In this document: positions 44,385 through 53,841 of the stretch, one piece after another | Layout: the number at the start of each line of letters is the position of its first letter | Position numbering within the stretch: position 1 is the stretch's first letter | Assembly (NCBI RefSeq): GCF_001280845.1 | Contig: NZ_LGHP01000001.1 | Coordinates: 3,095,962 to 3,159,961, forward strand | DNA from: Bacillus sp. FJAT-28004 | GTDB taxonomy: Bacteria; Bacillota; Bacilli; Paenibacillales; Paenibacillaceae | Direction of reading: 5' to 3' | DNA: 64,000 nt | Translations under genes and position numbers: made by a program | The notes under the pieces: generated by a model | The model's database searches: none | What the model was told of the DNA's origin: nothing | The model's input: the letters and a program-made list of their open reading frames with translations, nothing else

Positions 44385-46585
44385 TCTTCATCACCATCTT
44401 CCTGCAAATATGCTTTTATTTTCGATAGCTTATCTGCAGGAGGGATATACGTTTGTTTTTTCTCAACAGCATCATCGCGTTTTAAAGGAATTACATTATT
44501 GGTTGAGTCATTCGACGCAGTACCTTGATCGGATAACTGAAAAGCTTCATGTTTGCGGTTTTCAAGTTTTTCATTGGTACGACGCTGTCTAGTTCCTTTC
44601 AAACGTTGATTATTGCTTTCTTCGCTTTGTTGAATGGCTTCAATCGTTTTCTTAGCTGCCATTTCAACAATTGCCTTCGTTTGAGCATCGAGTTCGATTT
44701 TGGACAGCATGTTATTCACATCTTGGTACCTTCCTTGGTATCTCTCAATCTCTAACAGATCTTCTACTTCCTCAAACCTTTTATTAAGATATCTTTCTTC
44801 CCGCTCAAGAAGTGTACATGTTTCGAATTGGTGCCCATTGTTCAACCACAAATAAATTTCATTTGTAGACCGTGGGTCGAAACATACCTTTACCTTCCAC
44901 GTTTTTTCTGCTCTGGCCTTTATAAACCATTGCTCCCGCATCGCTAATTCACATCCGTAATGCACGCCTTTGAACTGAATTCCTGCAGCAGTAACGGTAG
45001 CTTCACCTTGAAGCATTAAGTTTAGCTTTACGATATGCTCGGGCTGTTTTTTAAGACGCCCATTACGATTAACAATCCCCCAATGCCACAAATTTCTAGG
45101 AATAGGGGTAACCTCATCAGCCACCATAAATTCGTTCCTGTCATACCACAACATATGATGGTCATTATTGTGATAGAGAATGTTATGAATCATAATCTGT
45201 GTAAACTCACTAAGGGTCAGCTTTGCATCCAAGCGATAATCCCTTTCTCCACGCTCTCTATAACGTTCTTTAATTGCTCCAGGAATAAATCGTATGCTTC
45301 GCAGATTCGTTAATCGGAACTGCTGCTCAACAATTCCTTTCCAATCTGCCCGATAAGGAGGAGCATTTTCTACATCGACGCCCAGAACATCAATAAGTTG
45401 GCTTGGTCTAGTTCCTTCAAGTTCCCCACGATCTGCCGTTAGTTTTTGCGGTAAATGACTGCTTACCCAATCCTCCGGATCAATATCAATACCATATTGT
45501 GCGCAGAACTTTACCTTGTCGGTTGTCGTATTGGCCAATGCCATCATTGCACCAATCCAGCTTGGTCCTTCAAGGCCAATGTAAATTCCTGCAATGTATC
45601 TACTAAAAACATCGATAACAATGTAAATAATTGGACGACCTATAATCCATTCACGTCGATATTCACTGACCAAATAAACATCCGCTACCGTTGCATCTAT
45701 TTGAAACCTGGAACCAGGACCAAAGCTTTCATAAGTAGAACTACCGAGAATGGGGCGATAATCTAATGCAAATCTCTTCTTGCCTAGTCTGCTTTTAATC
45801 GTATCCTCCAGATCCATTTCTTTTTTGAACCAATACTTGTATTGTCCGAAGGTTGGTAACTGATCTGGAGAAGGAAGTACAGGTACGACCGCCTGTCCAC
45901 TTTGACGAAAACCAGATGCAAAGAATTTTTCAAGTGTCTTCTGATAGGCATGCTTGAGTGGAGATTTATCCTTATTGTTGTAAAACAACCGAATACCTGA
46001 TCTGAGCAATTGTTTGATATCTTCATCAATATTGATCCCAACAGGTTCATCTTCAAATTTCCTTGGACGGCCACGTTTAGTTTCCTTAGGTGTTCTATCA
46101 TTTCCGAGGCTTCCACAATTATTAAAATGGGGCAATAATGCATTTTTCATCTTGCCACCTTGCCAATATCTACGTAAATAACGATAAATCGTACTTTTAT
46201 GAAGTCCTGTACGTTCTTGTACTTCCTTGATGCGAGATCCCCTAAAGCCTTTTTCAAAACAACTTGGCTCATCAAGCACTATATCCTTAATAGCATCCCA
46301 TGATTTATCACGAATATTTAAATGCTCACTATCAATATTAGAATCTAATAGGGGGACATTATCATTAATCCAATCAATCTGTTTTAACAGATCTGCTTCA
46401 AAGCCTGCTGTATACTCAGAGTAAGTTTTCATAATAGGGAAAGCTTTTTCATCACCCATCGCAATACTAAAGAGAATATCTTCGACAGGCGAAATCCATA
46501 CTATACGTTCTACAAAACGATACTCAGAATCAGACATCTTCCATTCCACAACCATATTTTCATAGAGTGATTGCATGTCTTTCAT
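44381..46585 (-). CDS. tnsB: TnsB-like DDE transposase
   Basis: ATG overlaps the tnsA stop (ATGA). The 734-residue protein has an N-terminal HTH region (IKEVQERTGLHKSTIYRYLR, 119-138) for the end repeats, and the retroviral-integrase-type core with D297 (RFQIDATVADVY), D385 (LTADRGE) and E420 (DWKGIVEQQF). The D-D spacing of 88 and D-E spacing of 35 equal those of Tn7 TnsB (D273, D361, E396). It cuts the 3' ends and joins them to target DNA. Its C-terminus is rich in charge, as expected for TnsC contact. Confidence 0.96.
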   Translation of the reverse strand: MKDMQSLYENMVVEWKMSDSEYRFVERIVWISPVEDILFSIAMGDEKAFPIMKTYSEYTAGFEADLLKQIDWINDNVPLLDSNIDSEHLNIRDKSWDAIKDIVLDEPSCFEKGFRGSRIKEVQERTGLHKSTIYRYLRRYWQGGKMKNALLPHFNNCGSLGNDRTPKETKRGRPRKFEDEPVGINIDEDIKQLLRSGIRLFYNNKDKSPLKHAYQKTLEKFFASGFRQSGQAVVPVLPSPDQLPTFGQYKYWFKKEMDLEDTIKSRLGKKRFALDYRPILGSSTYESFGPGSRFQIDATVADVYLVSEYRREWIIGRPIIYIVIDVFSRYIAGIYIGLEGPSWIGAMMALANTTTDKVKFCAQYGIDIDPEDWVSSHLPQKLTADRGELEGTRPSQLIDVLGVDVENAPPYRADWKGIVEQQFRLTNLRSIRFIPGAIKERYRERGERDYRLDAKLTLSEFTQIMIHNILYHNNDHHMLWYDRNEFMVADEVTPIPRNLWHWGIVNRNGRLKKQPEHIVKLNLMLQGEATVTAAGIQFKGVHYGCELAMREQWFIKARAEKTWKVKVCFDPRSTNEIYLWLNNGHQFETCTLLEREERYLNKRFEEVEDLLEIERYQGRYQDVNNMLSKIELDAQTKAIVEMAAKKTIEAIQQSEESNNQRLKGTRQRRTNEKLENRKHEAFQLSDQGTASNDSTNNVIPLKRDDAVEKKQTYIPPADKLSKIKAYLQEDGDEE

Positions 46586-47406
46586 CCACCTTTCGCTAGT
46601 TTCTCTACTGCTGCATTTATCATGAAGTCTCTCACTGCATTCGTTGGAATGATTCTTTCATTCATATCTACAGACCATATTTTACGTGCTAAAAGATGAC
46701 GAAAAAGTGCCAAAGACGTTCCTAGCTCTAATCCAAGTTGTTCGTCACAGAATGAACAAGCTCTGGAAATAGCCTCACCGGAATTCAGACGGGTTGAAAG
46801 CATTCGCTGTAAATTAGTGATAACGAATCCTCCTAATTCAAAGACGTCATCGTTGTGATACTCTTTATGAATCCATTCAATATTCCTAATTAGAACATCC
46901 GGCAAGTCTTGATCGGTGATAATTCCCCAGTCAACATGCCGTTCTTCCCAGTAAACACGCTCTATTTCAAATTTTGCGATTGTTCGCTCATTTTCTAATT
47001 CCGAAAATGGCTTAAGCGTTCTTGCGTAGTGCTTATCCTTATATGTAATAAGAAAATCAGTTGTCATTACAATGTCCACGCCTGTCTTCGGATCAGCAGG
47101 GTGCTTTACGCCTATTTTTTCTGCTATCAACTTAGTTTCTTCCAACGGAAGAAGAGGGAACTGCTCACGAATATCCGACACATTATCTGAATAATCCAAT
47201 AGATAGCAATAATCACGTTCTATATCTGAAAGAAGCTCATGCCTTCTGCCCGTTGTCCAACCCACACCACGAGTGGCTCTGCCATCCGAGGGAACATCCT
47301 GAATTCGAAGCCATGGAAGATAATCTTTGCCTGTCCCTTGACCTCTTCCTTCTCTAATAAAGCGATCTATCTTTGCTTCTGTGATCTCCCGTTTCCGTTT
47401 GGCCAT
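46582..47406 (-). CDS. tnsA: TnsA-like endonuclease
   Basis: ATG at 47406 has GGGGGTGG upstream. The 274-residue protein matches Tn7 TnsA in length (273). Acidic and basic catalytic candidates are E63 (DIERDY), D117 (TTDFLI) and K132 (RTLKP), the E-D-K pattern of the restriction-enzyme-like fold. It cuts the 5' ends so that the element moves by cut-and-paste. It is the first gene of the tns row, 140 bases from the TnsB-site array; an intrinsic terminator stands between. Confidence 0.93.
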   Translation of the reverse strand: MAKRKREITEAKIDRFIREGRGQGTGKDYLPWLRIQDVPSDGRATRGVGWTTGRRHELLSDIERDYCYLLDYSDNVSDIREQFPLLPLEETKLIAEKIGVKHPADPKTGVDIVMTTDFLITYKDKHYARTLKPFSELENERTIAKFEIERVYWEERHVDWGIITDQDLPDVLIRNIEWIHKEYHNDDVFELGGFVITNLQRMLSTRLNSGEAISRACSFCDEQLGLELGTSLALFRHLLARKIWSVDMNERIIPTNAVRDFMINAAVEKLAKGG

Positions 47407-47431
47407 TACGAACCACCCCCAAAATGAAATT

Positions 47432-47462
47432 AAAAAAAATGAGGCTACCCGAAGGCAGCCTC
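47432..47462 (-). terminator. intrinsic terminator in the tns leader, between right end and tnsA
   Basis: On the minus strand GAGGCT and AGCCTC form a stem with inner CC/GG pairs and a tetraloop-like tip, followed by eight T. It lies 26 bases before the tnsA start. It would stop transcription arriving from glmS, but also lies within any tns transcript that starts in the right end. Confidence 0.8.
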
Positions 47463-47544
47463 AAATAGAGTCATGTTGTTTGTTCTGGATGTCGATTCTG
47501 TAGACAGTAGTAGAGCTCCTAGTAGCAGTATGGCCAATTACGTC

Positions 47545-47654
47545 AGTCTAATACTTTATTTTCCCAGTCTACAACTTTATTTTCTCAGTCTAATACTTTA
47601 TTTTCTTAGTCTAATACTTTATTTTTCAGTCTAACACTTTATTTTCTTTTAACA
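47545..47654. repeat. transposon right end: five tandem TnsB sites
   Basis: AGTCTAATACTTTATTTTC or a close variant begins at 47545, 47566, 47587, 47608 and 47628, a period of 20-21 bp. The last is followed by TTTTAACA at the tip, 47654. Tn7 has four overlapping sites in about 90 bp; this end has five in about 110 bp. Confidence 0.93.
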
Positions 47655-47659
47655 ATTAT
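47655..47659. other. target-site duplication, right copy (ATTAT)
   Basis: ATTAT follows the ACA tip and equals the left copy. The glmS stop codon begins 21 bases further on, matching the Tn7 insertion position. Confidence 0.9.
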
Positions 47660-47679
47660 CAATAATTGAAAACCAATCC

Positions 47680-49512
47680 CTACTCCACCGTAACACTCTT
47701 AGCCAAATTCCGCGGTTTATCCACGTCATGCTCAAGCGCTAACGAAGCATAATAGGAAATCAGTTGAAGCGGAACTACTGAAAGCGCTGGTGACAAGAGC
47801 GGAAGTGTCTTCGGAATCGCGAATAGCTCATCGACAGATTTCGCAACTTCTTCCTCTGCACCTTGGTTCGCTATGCCTATAACATGAGCGCCGCGCGCTT
47901 TTACTTCTTTAATGTTGCTAAGTGTTTTCTCGTATAGCTCTTCTTGCGTAACAAGCGCGATAACCGGAATTCCTTCCTCTATTAGCGCCAAGGTACCATG
48001 CTTCAGCTCTCCTGCTGCATAAGCCTCAGAGTGAATGTACGAGATCTCTTTCAGCTTCAGCGAGCCTTCTTGCGCTACTGCGTAGTCAACGCCACGGCCG
48101 ATGAAGAACAAATGTTTGTGATGCGAGAACGACTCTGCAACTTGTTTAAGCACATGCGCTTGCTCTAGGATGCGCTCAACCTGTGTAGGTAGCTCATGCA
48201 TAGCCTCAATAACTTCTGCGATGTAAGAAGCTTCTTTGGTCTCAAGCGTACCTGCCATGTGTAGACCCAGCAGATAAAAAGCAATCAATTGCGAGCTGTA
48301 TGCTTTTGTCGAAGCAACCGCAATTTCCAGACCTGCCCATGTAATAAGCACATGATCTGCTTCGCGGGCAACCGAGCTGCCTACTACGTTCGTGATGGCA
48401 AGCACGCGAGCGCCGTTGCGCTGTGCTTCACGTAGAGCAGCAAGCGTATCAGCAGTTTCGCCAGATTGACTTACAACGATAACGAGCGTATCCGGCGTAA
48501 TAATCGGTGAGCGGTAACGGTACTCGGATGCCACATCCGTCTCAACCGGAATACGTGCAAGCGACTCAATGACCGTTTTGCCGACAAGACCTGCGTGGTA
48601 AGCCGTTCCACATGCTACGATGTGTACTTTACGGATAGATTTAATATATTCAGCTGACATCCCAAGCTCTTTTAAGTCGACAGATTTGCCGTCCTCCGAG
48701 ATTCGACTCATCATCGTATCACGGTAAGCTTTTGGCTGTTCGTGAATTTCCTTCAGCATGAAGTGATCAAATCCAGCTTTCTCTGCCGTTACTAGATCCC
48801 AATCGACATGAAATATTTCCTTGGAAATAATTTCGCCTTCAGTCGTCATTACTTCGACAGCATCACGTGTCAGGATTGCCATTTCGCCGTCGTTCAAAAT
48901 GTAAACGTTGCGCGTATGCTCCAAGATAGCTGGAATATCCGAACCAATGAAGTTTTCGCCTTCTCCTACACCGATAACAAGCGGGCTTGCAAAACGAACA
49001 GCAACCAAGCGATCAGGTTCAAACTCAGTCAAAACACCAAGAGCGAATGCTCCACGCATACGTTTAACCGCACGCTGTACAGCTTCTACGATGTTGCCGT
49101 TATATTCATCAGCGATGAGATGAGAAATGACTTCCGTATCCGTTTCCGATACGAAAACATGCCCCTTCGTCATCAATTCTTCCTTCAAGTTCAAGTAATT
49201 CTCAATAATTCCGTTGTGAACAACAGAAAATTTAGCCGAGTTGTCCGTATGCGGATGCGAGTTCACATCAGATGGCTTACCATGAGTAGCCCAGCGTGTA
49301 TGACCGATTCCAACAAAACCTTCCAGCGGTTCTTCACGCAGCAAGCCTTCAAGATTCGCGAGACGTCCTTTGGACTTTGTAATTTCGAGCCCGTTTTTCG
49401 TGAAGACAGCGATACCAGCGGAATCATAACCCCGGTACTCCAACTTCTTCAATCCTTCGAGCAAAATGTCCTGCGAGTCGCGTTTACCAATATATCCTAC
49501 AATTCCACACAT
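47680..49512 (-). CDS. glmS: glutamine-fructose-6-phosphate aminotransferase (isomerizing)
   Basis: ATG follows GGAGG. The 610-residue enzyme has the N-terminal glutaminase with catalytic Cys2 (MCGIVGYIGKRD), GIGHTRWATHGKPSDVNSHP, and two C-terminal SIS domains (CGTAYHAG, SQSGETADTLAAL). It makes glucosamine-6-phosphate, the first step of UDP-GlcNAc synthesis for cell wall. The 3' end is the attachment site for the Tn7-like element and is intact. Expression is controlled by the upstream ribozyme. Confidence 0.97.
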   Translation of the reverse strand: MCGIVGYIGKRDSQDILLEGLKKLEYRGYDSAGIAVFTKNGLEITKSKGRLANLEGLLREEPLEGFVGIGHTRWATHGKPSDVNSHPHTDNSAKFSVVHNGIIENYLNLKEELMTKGHVFVSETDTEVISHLIADEYNGNIVEAVQRAVKRMRGAFALGVLTEFEPDRLVAVRFASPLVIGVGEGENFIGSDIPAILEHTRNVYILNDGEMAILTRDAVEVMTTEGEIISKEIFHVDWDLVTAEKAGFDHFMLKEIHEQPKAYRDTMMSRISEDGKSVDLKELGMSAEYIKSIRKVHIVACGTAYHAGLVGKTVIESLARIPVETDVASEYRYRSPIITPDTLVIVVSQSGETADTLAALREAQRNGARVLAITNVVGSSVAREADHVLITWAGLEIAVASTKAYSSQLIAFYLLGLHMAGTLETKEASYIAEVIEAMHELPTQVERILEQAHVLKQVAESFSHHKHLFFIGRGVDYAVAQEGSLKLKEISYIHSEAYAAGELKHGTLALIEEGIPVIALVTQEELYEKTLSNIKEVKARGAHVIGIANQGAEEEVAKSVDELFAIPKTLPLLSPALSVVPLQLISYYASLALEHDVDKPRNLAKSVTVE

Positions 49513-49699
49513 AATTTAATAGGCCTCCGATAGGTTATTTTCCCGTCCTAATCGGATGCCGCCAATGCGTGACACAGGCAATATGAAGTTGTCACAAAAT
49601 AATCCGAATGATTGCGGAAAATGTAACCCCACTGCCCATGCCCACCCTACTGGTGGCATCTTGGACATACGGGAGTAAATTATAATCGAAGCCTGCCGC

Positions 49700-49881
49700 A
49701 CGATTGTATGACCGGTCGCCCGGCCGTTTTACGTAACGGCTTTCGGTTGGCTTGTAATACCGGAAGGTCCCCGCCGAATGTTTCGAACACCTTCACCTCG
49801 TCAGCTTCCCGTATGAATACCCGCTTCAAGCTGATCCATCCAGCTCTACCACCGATCATTCATCACGCAAGCTCTGGCGCT
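49700..49881 (-). ncRNA. glmS ribozyme (glucosamine-6-phosphate responsive)
   Basis: The minus strand reads AGCGCCAGAGCTTGC at 49881-49867, GACGAGGTGAAGG at 49801-49789, and TTCGGCGGGGACC at 49778-49766, the strongly conserved core elements of glmS ribozymes. Self-cleavage should fall just before the G at 49880. The 3' limit (about 49700) is estimated. A leader of nearly 190 bases separates the ribozyme from the glmS start. Confidence 0.93.
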
Positions 49882-50007
49882 TATCTTGCTTAAATAACCT
49901 CTATCCTCGCTTTCCTTCTTGAATCACACTACCTATCATATTCATTTTCCAGCTGCAGTGCAACCTTTCACTGAAAATATCCTTGTCCATTTTCCAAAAT
50001 AATGCTC

Positions 50008-50038
50008 AAAAAACCCGCCGGCTACAAGAACCGACAGG
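50008..50038 (-). terminator. intrinsic terminator after glmM
   Basis: On the minus strand CCTGTCGG pairs with CCGGCGGG through two G-U pairs, followed by TTTTTT. It separates the glmM operon from the glmS ribozyme leader, so glmS has its own promoter between about 49,890 and 50,008. Confidence 0.8.
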
Positions 50039-50063
50039 CCTTCGACATCATTCTTCTCTATGA

Positions 50064-51404
50064 TTAACCTAGTTCACTTTTAACGACATCAGCAATTTGT
50101 GCAACGTAAGCCTCGACCTGTTCCTTCTCTGGTCCTTCAGCCATAACCCGAATCAACGATTCCGTACCTGATGGACGAACAAGCACGCGGCCGTTGTCGC
50201 CAAGCTCAAGCTCTACACTTTTAACCGCTTCTTCAATCGCTGCATTGCCTTGATACAAGCTCTTGTCAGCTACACGTACGTTAACAAGCTTTTGCGGATA
50301 TTTGCGCATAAGCCCTTTAAGCTCGCTTAGCTTCTTGCCGGAGGCTGCAATCGTATCAACGAGCTGAAGCGCAGTAAGAATACCGTCGCCAGTCGTAATA
50401 TGGTCAAGGAAAATAACATGACCGGATTGTTCGCCGCCTAGATTGAAGCCGCCGCGACGCATTTCTTCCATCACGTAACGGTCACCGACTGCCGTTTGTG
50501 CAGTTTTCAGACCAATGCGTTCCGCTCCCTTGAAGAAGCCGATATTCGCCATAACCGTCGTTACAATAGTATCTTCTTTCAGCTTGCCAGCCCGCTTCAT
50601 CGCATCGCCGATAATACAAAGAATAAAGTCGCCGTCTACTTCCTCGCCCTTTTCATCAATTGCAATCAGGCGATCAGCATCCCCGTCAAAAGAAAGCCCA
50701 AGGTCTGCGCCATGCGCCAGTACTTGCTCACGCAAATATTCTGGATGTGTTGATCCAACGCCAGCATTAATATTCAAGCCATCCGGCTCAGCGCCTACTG
50801 TTATAATGTCCGCTCCAAGCTCGCGGAATACAGAAGGAGCGAGCTCATATGCGGAACCGTTTGCGCAGTCCAGTACGATTTTTAGACCTTTGAATTCGCC
50901 TTTGATCGTTGTTTTCAAATATTCCAGATAACGCTGTTTAGCGCCTTTATCGCTTGATACCGCTCCGATATCTCCGCCCTCAGGCCGCGGTAATTCATCT
51001 GTAAGAGCATCAATTAGCTGTTCGATTTCGAGCTCGGTATCATCCGATAATTTAAAGCCGTCGCCAGCAAAAAATTTAATGCCGTTATCCTCTACAGGAT
51101 TATGTGATGCAGAAATCATAACGCCAGCATCTGCGTTCAGCTCACGTGTAATATAAGCAACGGCTGGTGTTGATACGACACCTAGACGCACTACGCTTGC
51201 ACCAATCGACAATAGACCCGCAATGAGTGCGGATTCCAGCATCGGTCCGGAAATACGTGTATCTAGACCAATAACTACCTTCGGCTTTTGAGCCTTATGT
51301 GTAAGAACATAGCCGCCGCAGCGACCGATTTTGTATGCTAGCTCAGGTGTAAGCTCACGATTGGCTACGCCGCGAACACCATCTGTACCGAAATATTTCC
51401 CCAT
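50064..51404 (-). CDS. glmM: phosphoglucosamine mutase
   Basis: A 446-residue enzyme with [20 protein letters not shown], the active-site serine loop [16 protein letters not shown] (phosphoserine near residue 100), metal loop [10 protein letters not shown], sugar loop [10 protein letters not shown], and phosphate loop [12 protein letters not shown]. It converts glucosamine-6-phosphate to the 1-phosphate. It follows cdaR by 62 bases and belongs to the cdaA-cdaR-glmM unit conserved in Firmicutes, where CdaA and GlmM proteins also interact. Confidence 0.97.
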   Translation of the reverse strand: MGKYFGTDGVRGVANRELTPELAYKIGRCGGYVLTHKAQKPKVVIGLDTRISGPMLESALIAGLLSIGASVVRLGVVSTPAVAYITRELNADAGVMISASHNPVEDNGIKFFAGDGFKLSDDTELEIEQLIDALTDELPRPEGGDIGAVSSDKGAKQRYLEYLKTTIKGEFKGLKIVLDCANGSAYELAPSVFRELGADIITVGAEPDGLNINAGVGSTHPEYLREQVLAHGADLGLSFDGDADRLIAIDEKGEEVDGDFILCIIGDAMKRAGKLKEDTIVTTVMANIGFFKGAERIGLKTAQTAVGDRYVMEEMRRGGFNLGGEQSGHVIFLDHITTGDGILTALQLVDTIAASGKKLSELKGLMRKYPQKLVNVRVADKSLYQGNAAIEEAVKSVELELGDNGRVLVRPSGTESLIRVMAEGPEKEQVEAYVAQIADVVKSELG

Positions 51405-51466
51405 GTTTAAAAAGCTCCTTTGTAATATATTGCTTTCGTTGTTCTATGCTTATTCATTCCTGATGA

Positions 51467-52864
51467 TTATGGATTCGTAGTTGAACCGCCTGCTGCGTTT
51501 CCGTCTCCGTTGCCAGTCTCCTCACTGGTGTCTGGAGGTGGTGTCGTAGTTGGGGTTGGAGGCTCCTCTGTCGGAGTGCCTCCAACCTCCTCTGAGTTGT
51601 CCCCGCCTGATCCTGGGATTGAATTGTCCGTTATTTCAATGGTTACGGTCAAAGTTTGCCCATCAGCCAGTACCGTCTGCACATACGCTGGCACGTCGAC
51701 CTGAAGCGTTATGACATGCATGCCTGGCCCTAGACCCTCGACATTTGCAATAATACTGATATCCGTTGCCTTAAGCGAGGATAACACCGGTTCTGCTCCG
51801 CTGACGGTTAAATCAAATTTACCGTTAGCTGGCGTTCGAATGGCCGCTGACAAGCCGCTTGCAACACCTTCTATGGATACATCCAATCCTGTAAGGGTTC
51901 TAGTTTTCACAGGAGCAACAACGACATCGAGCTCTACCTCTGCTGGATCAATTGCCTTTATTCCATCAATCAATTCCGTCTTCACTCGAATGGTTCCTGT
52001 TTGCTTCACTTTCGAGAGATCGAGCACGGCCCCATCGTAAACCTGCAGCCCGTCTAACACCTTCTGCTCGCCGTATACGGTCACCTTGTCGATAGCCGGC
52101 TTCACTGATAATAAGCTTAGTCCCTCAGGCAGAGTGCCTGTATAGCGCACTTGCAGAGGCAGCATCTTCAGCGGAGGCGTTACCTTGACCTCGACATTCA
52201 GCGTTTCAGGCGAAACGATCGCATTTGTCATTTCTATACCGTCTACATCGTATACGATAACTTTAGCCTTTTTGTTAACCACCGTTTTATCTGCGCCCTC
52301 GACATTAATTTCCGTCGTTACAGCACCGATTCTGCTCATATCATCCTTAGGCAGCGTAACCTGTACCCCTGTCGTTGGTGCTACGATTGTTGATGCTCCA
52401 ACGATATAACCTTCAGCCGGCTTGCCTTCTATAATGACTTGAGGTTCGAAAGGCTTCGTTATAATTTCTTCGATCTGAACCGTAACGGTGCGCGGCGACA
52501 TCTCCACAAGCGTAATTCCTTTAGGCAATTTCACAGTCAAAGGCAATTCCTGTATCCCTGGTTTTACGCCCTTCAAGTCCACTTGGACGACATAATCATC
52601 TTTTGAAGAAGCATTAAACAAAACAGTGAGCCTGCCCTGCACATCAAGCCGCACAACGGTAGGCTCCATAGCGGTTAACACATACTTATCAGTATCCAGA
52701 CCATCTGCCGTAATAACCGATGCTTCTATCGTTTTTGTATCAATATTTGATGTCGCTGTCTGTGGTGATGTGTCCGGATCAATATGTACAACAGCCCAGA
52801 GCAGCAATCCGACTATGACAGAAATAATTTTGAGCGAGGTAGGGTGACTTAGCCATTTATCCAT
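51467..52864 (-). CDS. cdaR: YbbR-domain regulator of the diadenylate cyclase
   Basis: ATG at 52864 has AAGGAGG five bases upstream and overlaps the end of cdaA by 8 bases. The 465-residue protein has a single N-terminal membrane segment (LKIISVIVGLLLWAVVHI), four YbbR repeats outside the membrane (each ~80 residues, with KxKPxVxxxG-like cores such as FEPQVIIEGKPAEGYI), and a Pro/Thr/Gly-rich tail. In Bacillus it modulates CdaA activity. The tail (last ~45 residues) is low-complexity and may attach to or cross the wall. Confidence 0.94.
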   Translation of the reverse strand: MDKWLSHPTSLKIISVIVGLLLWAVVHIDPDTSPQTATSNIDTKTIEASVITADGLDTDKYVLTAMEPTVVRLDVQGRLTVLFNASSKDDYVVQVDLKGVKPGIQELPLTVKLPKGITLVEMSPRTVTVQIEEIITKPFEPQVIIEGKPAEGYIVGASTIVAPTTGVQVTLPKDDMSRIGAVTTEINVEGADKTVVNKKAKVIVYDVDGIEMTNAIVSPETLNVEVKVTPPLKMLPLQVRYTGTLPEGLSLLSVKPAIDKVTVYGEQKVLDGLQVYDGAVLDLSKVKQTGTIRVKTELIDGIKAIDPAEVELDVVVAPVKTRTLTGLDVSIEGVASGLSAAIRTPANGKFDLTVSGAEPVLSSLKATDISIIANVEGLGPGMHVITLQVDVPAYVQTVLADGQTLTVTIEITDNSIPGSGGDNSEEVGGTPTEEPPTPTTTPPPDTSEETGNGDGNAAGGSTTNP

Positions 52865-53699
52865 CACTGCCTCCTTTCCGCTTCCAAAGAGACGCTATCG
52901 TAACTCGTTCCTTCGTACGACCCGTCGTCTTCGGCGTCAGCTCATCAAAGAGCTTCGAAATCAGCGATTCCTCATTAATATCTCGTACAATCATGCCTCC
53001 TAGAGACAATGATACTTGTCCCGTTTCTTCCGAGACGGTTACGGACACCGCATCCGTTACTTCACTTACTCCGATAGCGGCACGGTGGCGAGTTCCAAGC
53101 TCCTTGCTTATAAAAGGATTTTCCGATAGAGGCAAGTAGCAGCCCGCCGCCATAATTTGATTAGAGCGAATAATGACAGCTCCATCATGCAGCGGTGTAT
53201 TCGGTGTGAAAATGTTAATAAGCAGCTCCGATGTAATTTTTGATTCCATGCGGATGCCTGATTCAATCAATTCACTCAAACCTGTGCTACGCTCAAATAC
53301 GATTAACGCCCCGATTTTTCGTTCTGCCATAAAACGGACAGCTTTAATTACGCCGTCAATTTGTTCATTAACGACATCCCGATCAAGTGAAAACGACCGC
53401 GCAAACAGCTTTCCACGACCAAGCTGCTCCAGTACGCGTCTCAGCTCCGGCTGAAAAATAATTAGCACGCTCACAATTCCGAATGTGAACATCTGATTCA
53501 TTAGCCATTTCAGCGTATACAGATTGAACCATGTACTCAGCGCCCATACAGCAACGAGTACAACGATCCCTTTTAAAAGTTGAACTGCGCGAGTTCCGCG
53601 TACAAGCAAAATCATTTTATAAATAATATAACTAACTATACCAACGTCTATAATATCCTTTAAATAGTCATGCCATGTTAAATCTGAGAAATAACTCAT
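52857..53699 (-). CDS. cdaA: diadenylate cyclase (c-di-AMP synthase)
   Basis: A 280-residue protein with three N-terminal membrane segments (about 15-90) and the DAC domain. The catalytic motifs are LHDGAVIIR (DGA) and GTRHRAAIG (RHR), both intact. It joins two ATP into c-di-AMP, which controls potassium and cell wall homeostasis. The gene order cdaA-cdaR-glmM is kept. Confidence 0.96.
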   Translation of the reverse strand: MSYFSDLTWHDYLKDIIDVGIVSYIIYKMILLVRGTRAVQLLKGIVVLVAVWALSTWFNLYTLKWLMNQMFTFGIVSVLIIFQPELRRVLEQLGRGKLFARSFSLDRDVVNEQIDGVIKAVRFMAERKIGALIVFERSTGLSELIESGIRMESKITSELLINIFTPNTPLHDGAVIIRSNQIMAAGCYLPLSENPFISKELGTRHRAAIGVSEVTDAVSVTVSEETGQVSLSLGGMIVRDINEESLISKLFDELTPKTTGRTKERVTIASLWKRKGGSDG

Positions 53700-53795
53700 T
53701 TGCCAACCCCCAACAGCCGATCCCCTTATTCTTGTCTAATTATCGGTTTTCAACTTTATTATTTTCTATAAATGGGATTGGAAATCCTTTTTTTC

Positions 53796-53833
53796 AAAAA
53801 AAAATAAAAAACGCCCCCCTACAAGAGGGAGGC
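53796..53833 (-). terminator. intrinsic terminator after the anti-sigma gene
   Basis: On the minus strand GCCTCCCTCT and AGGGGGGC form a stem, followed by a T-rich run (TTTTTTATTTTTTTTT). It separates the sigma/anti-sigma unit from cdaA. Confidence 0.8.
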
Positions 53834-53841
53834 AGCTTGCT

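Larger units (their letters stand above)
34096..47654. mobile_element. intact Tn7-like transposon, 13,559 bp, at attTn7 downstream of glmS
   Basis: The element begins TGTACGAAGAAAATAAAG and ends ACTTTATTTTCTTTTAACA, imperfect inverted termini with TGT/ACA tips and 5-bp ATTAT duplications outside. It carries tnsA, tnsB, tnsC, tnsD and tnsE in one overlapping row, with tnsA at the glmS-proximal end as in Tn7, followed by a four-gene cargo operon near the left end. The last base of the glmS stop is 20 bp past the duplication, the position expected for TnsD-directed insertion. Cargo genes are visibly more AT-rich than tns and host genes. Confidence 0.96.

Noticed and set aside
45014..45766. Long plus-strand ORFs inside tnsB, glmS and ppc
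   Set aside because: They are shadows in other frames of strongly conserved genes and lack start sites.
34096..47654. CRISPR-associated transposon (CAST)
   Set aside because: No Cas genes, CRISPR repeats or second TniQ are present. TnsC is of full Tn7 length, and the insertion is at the classical glmS site.
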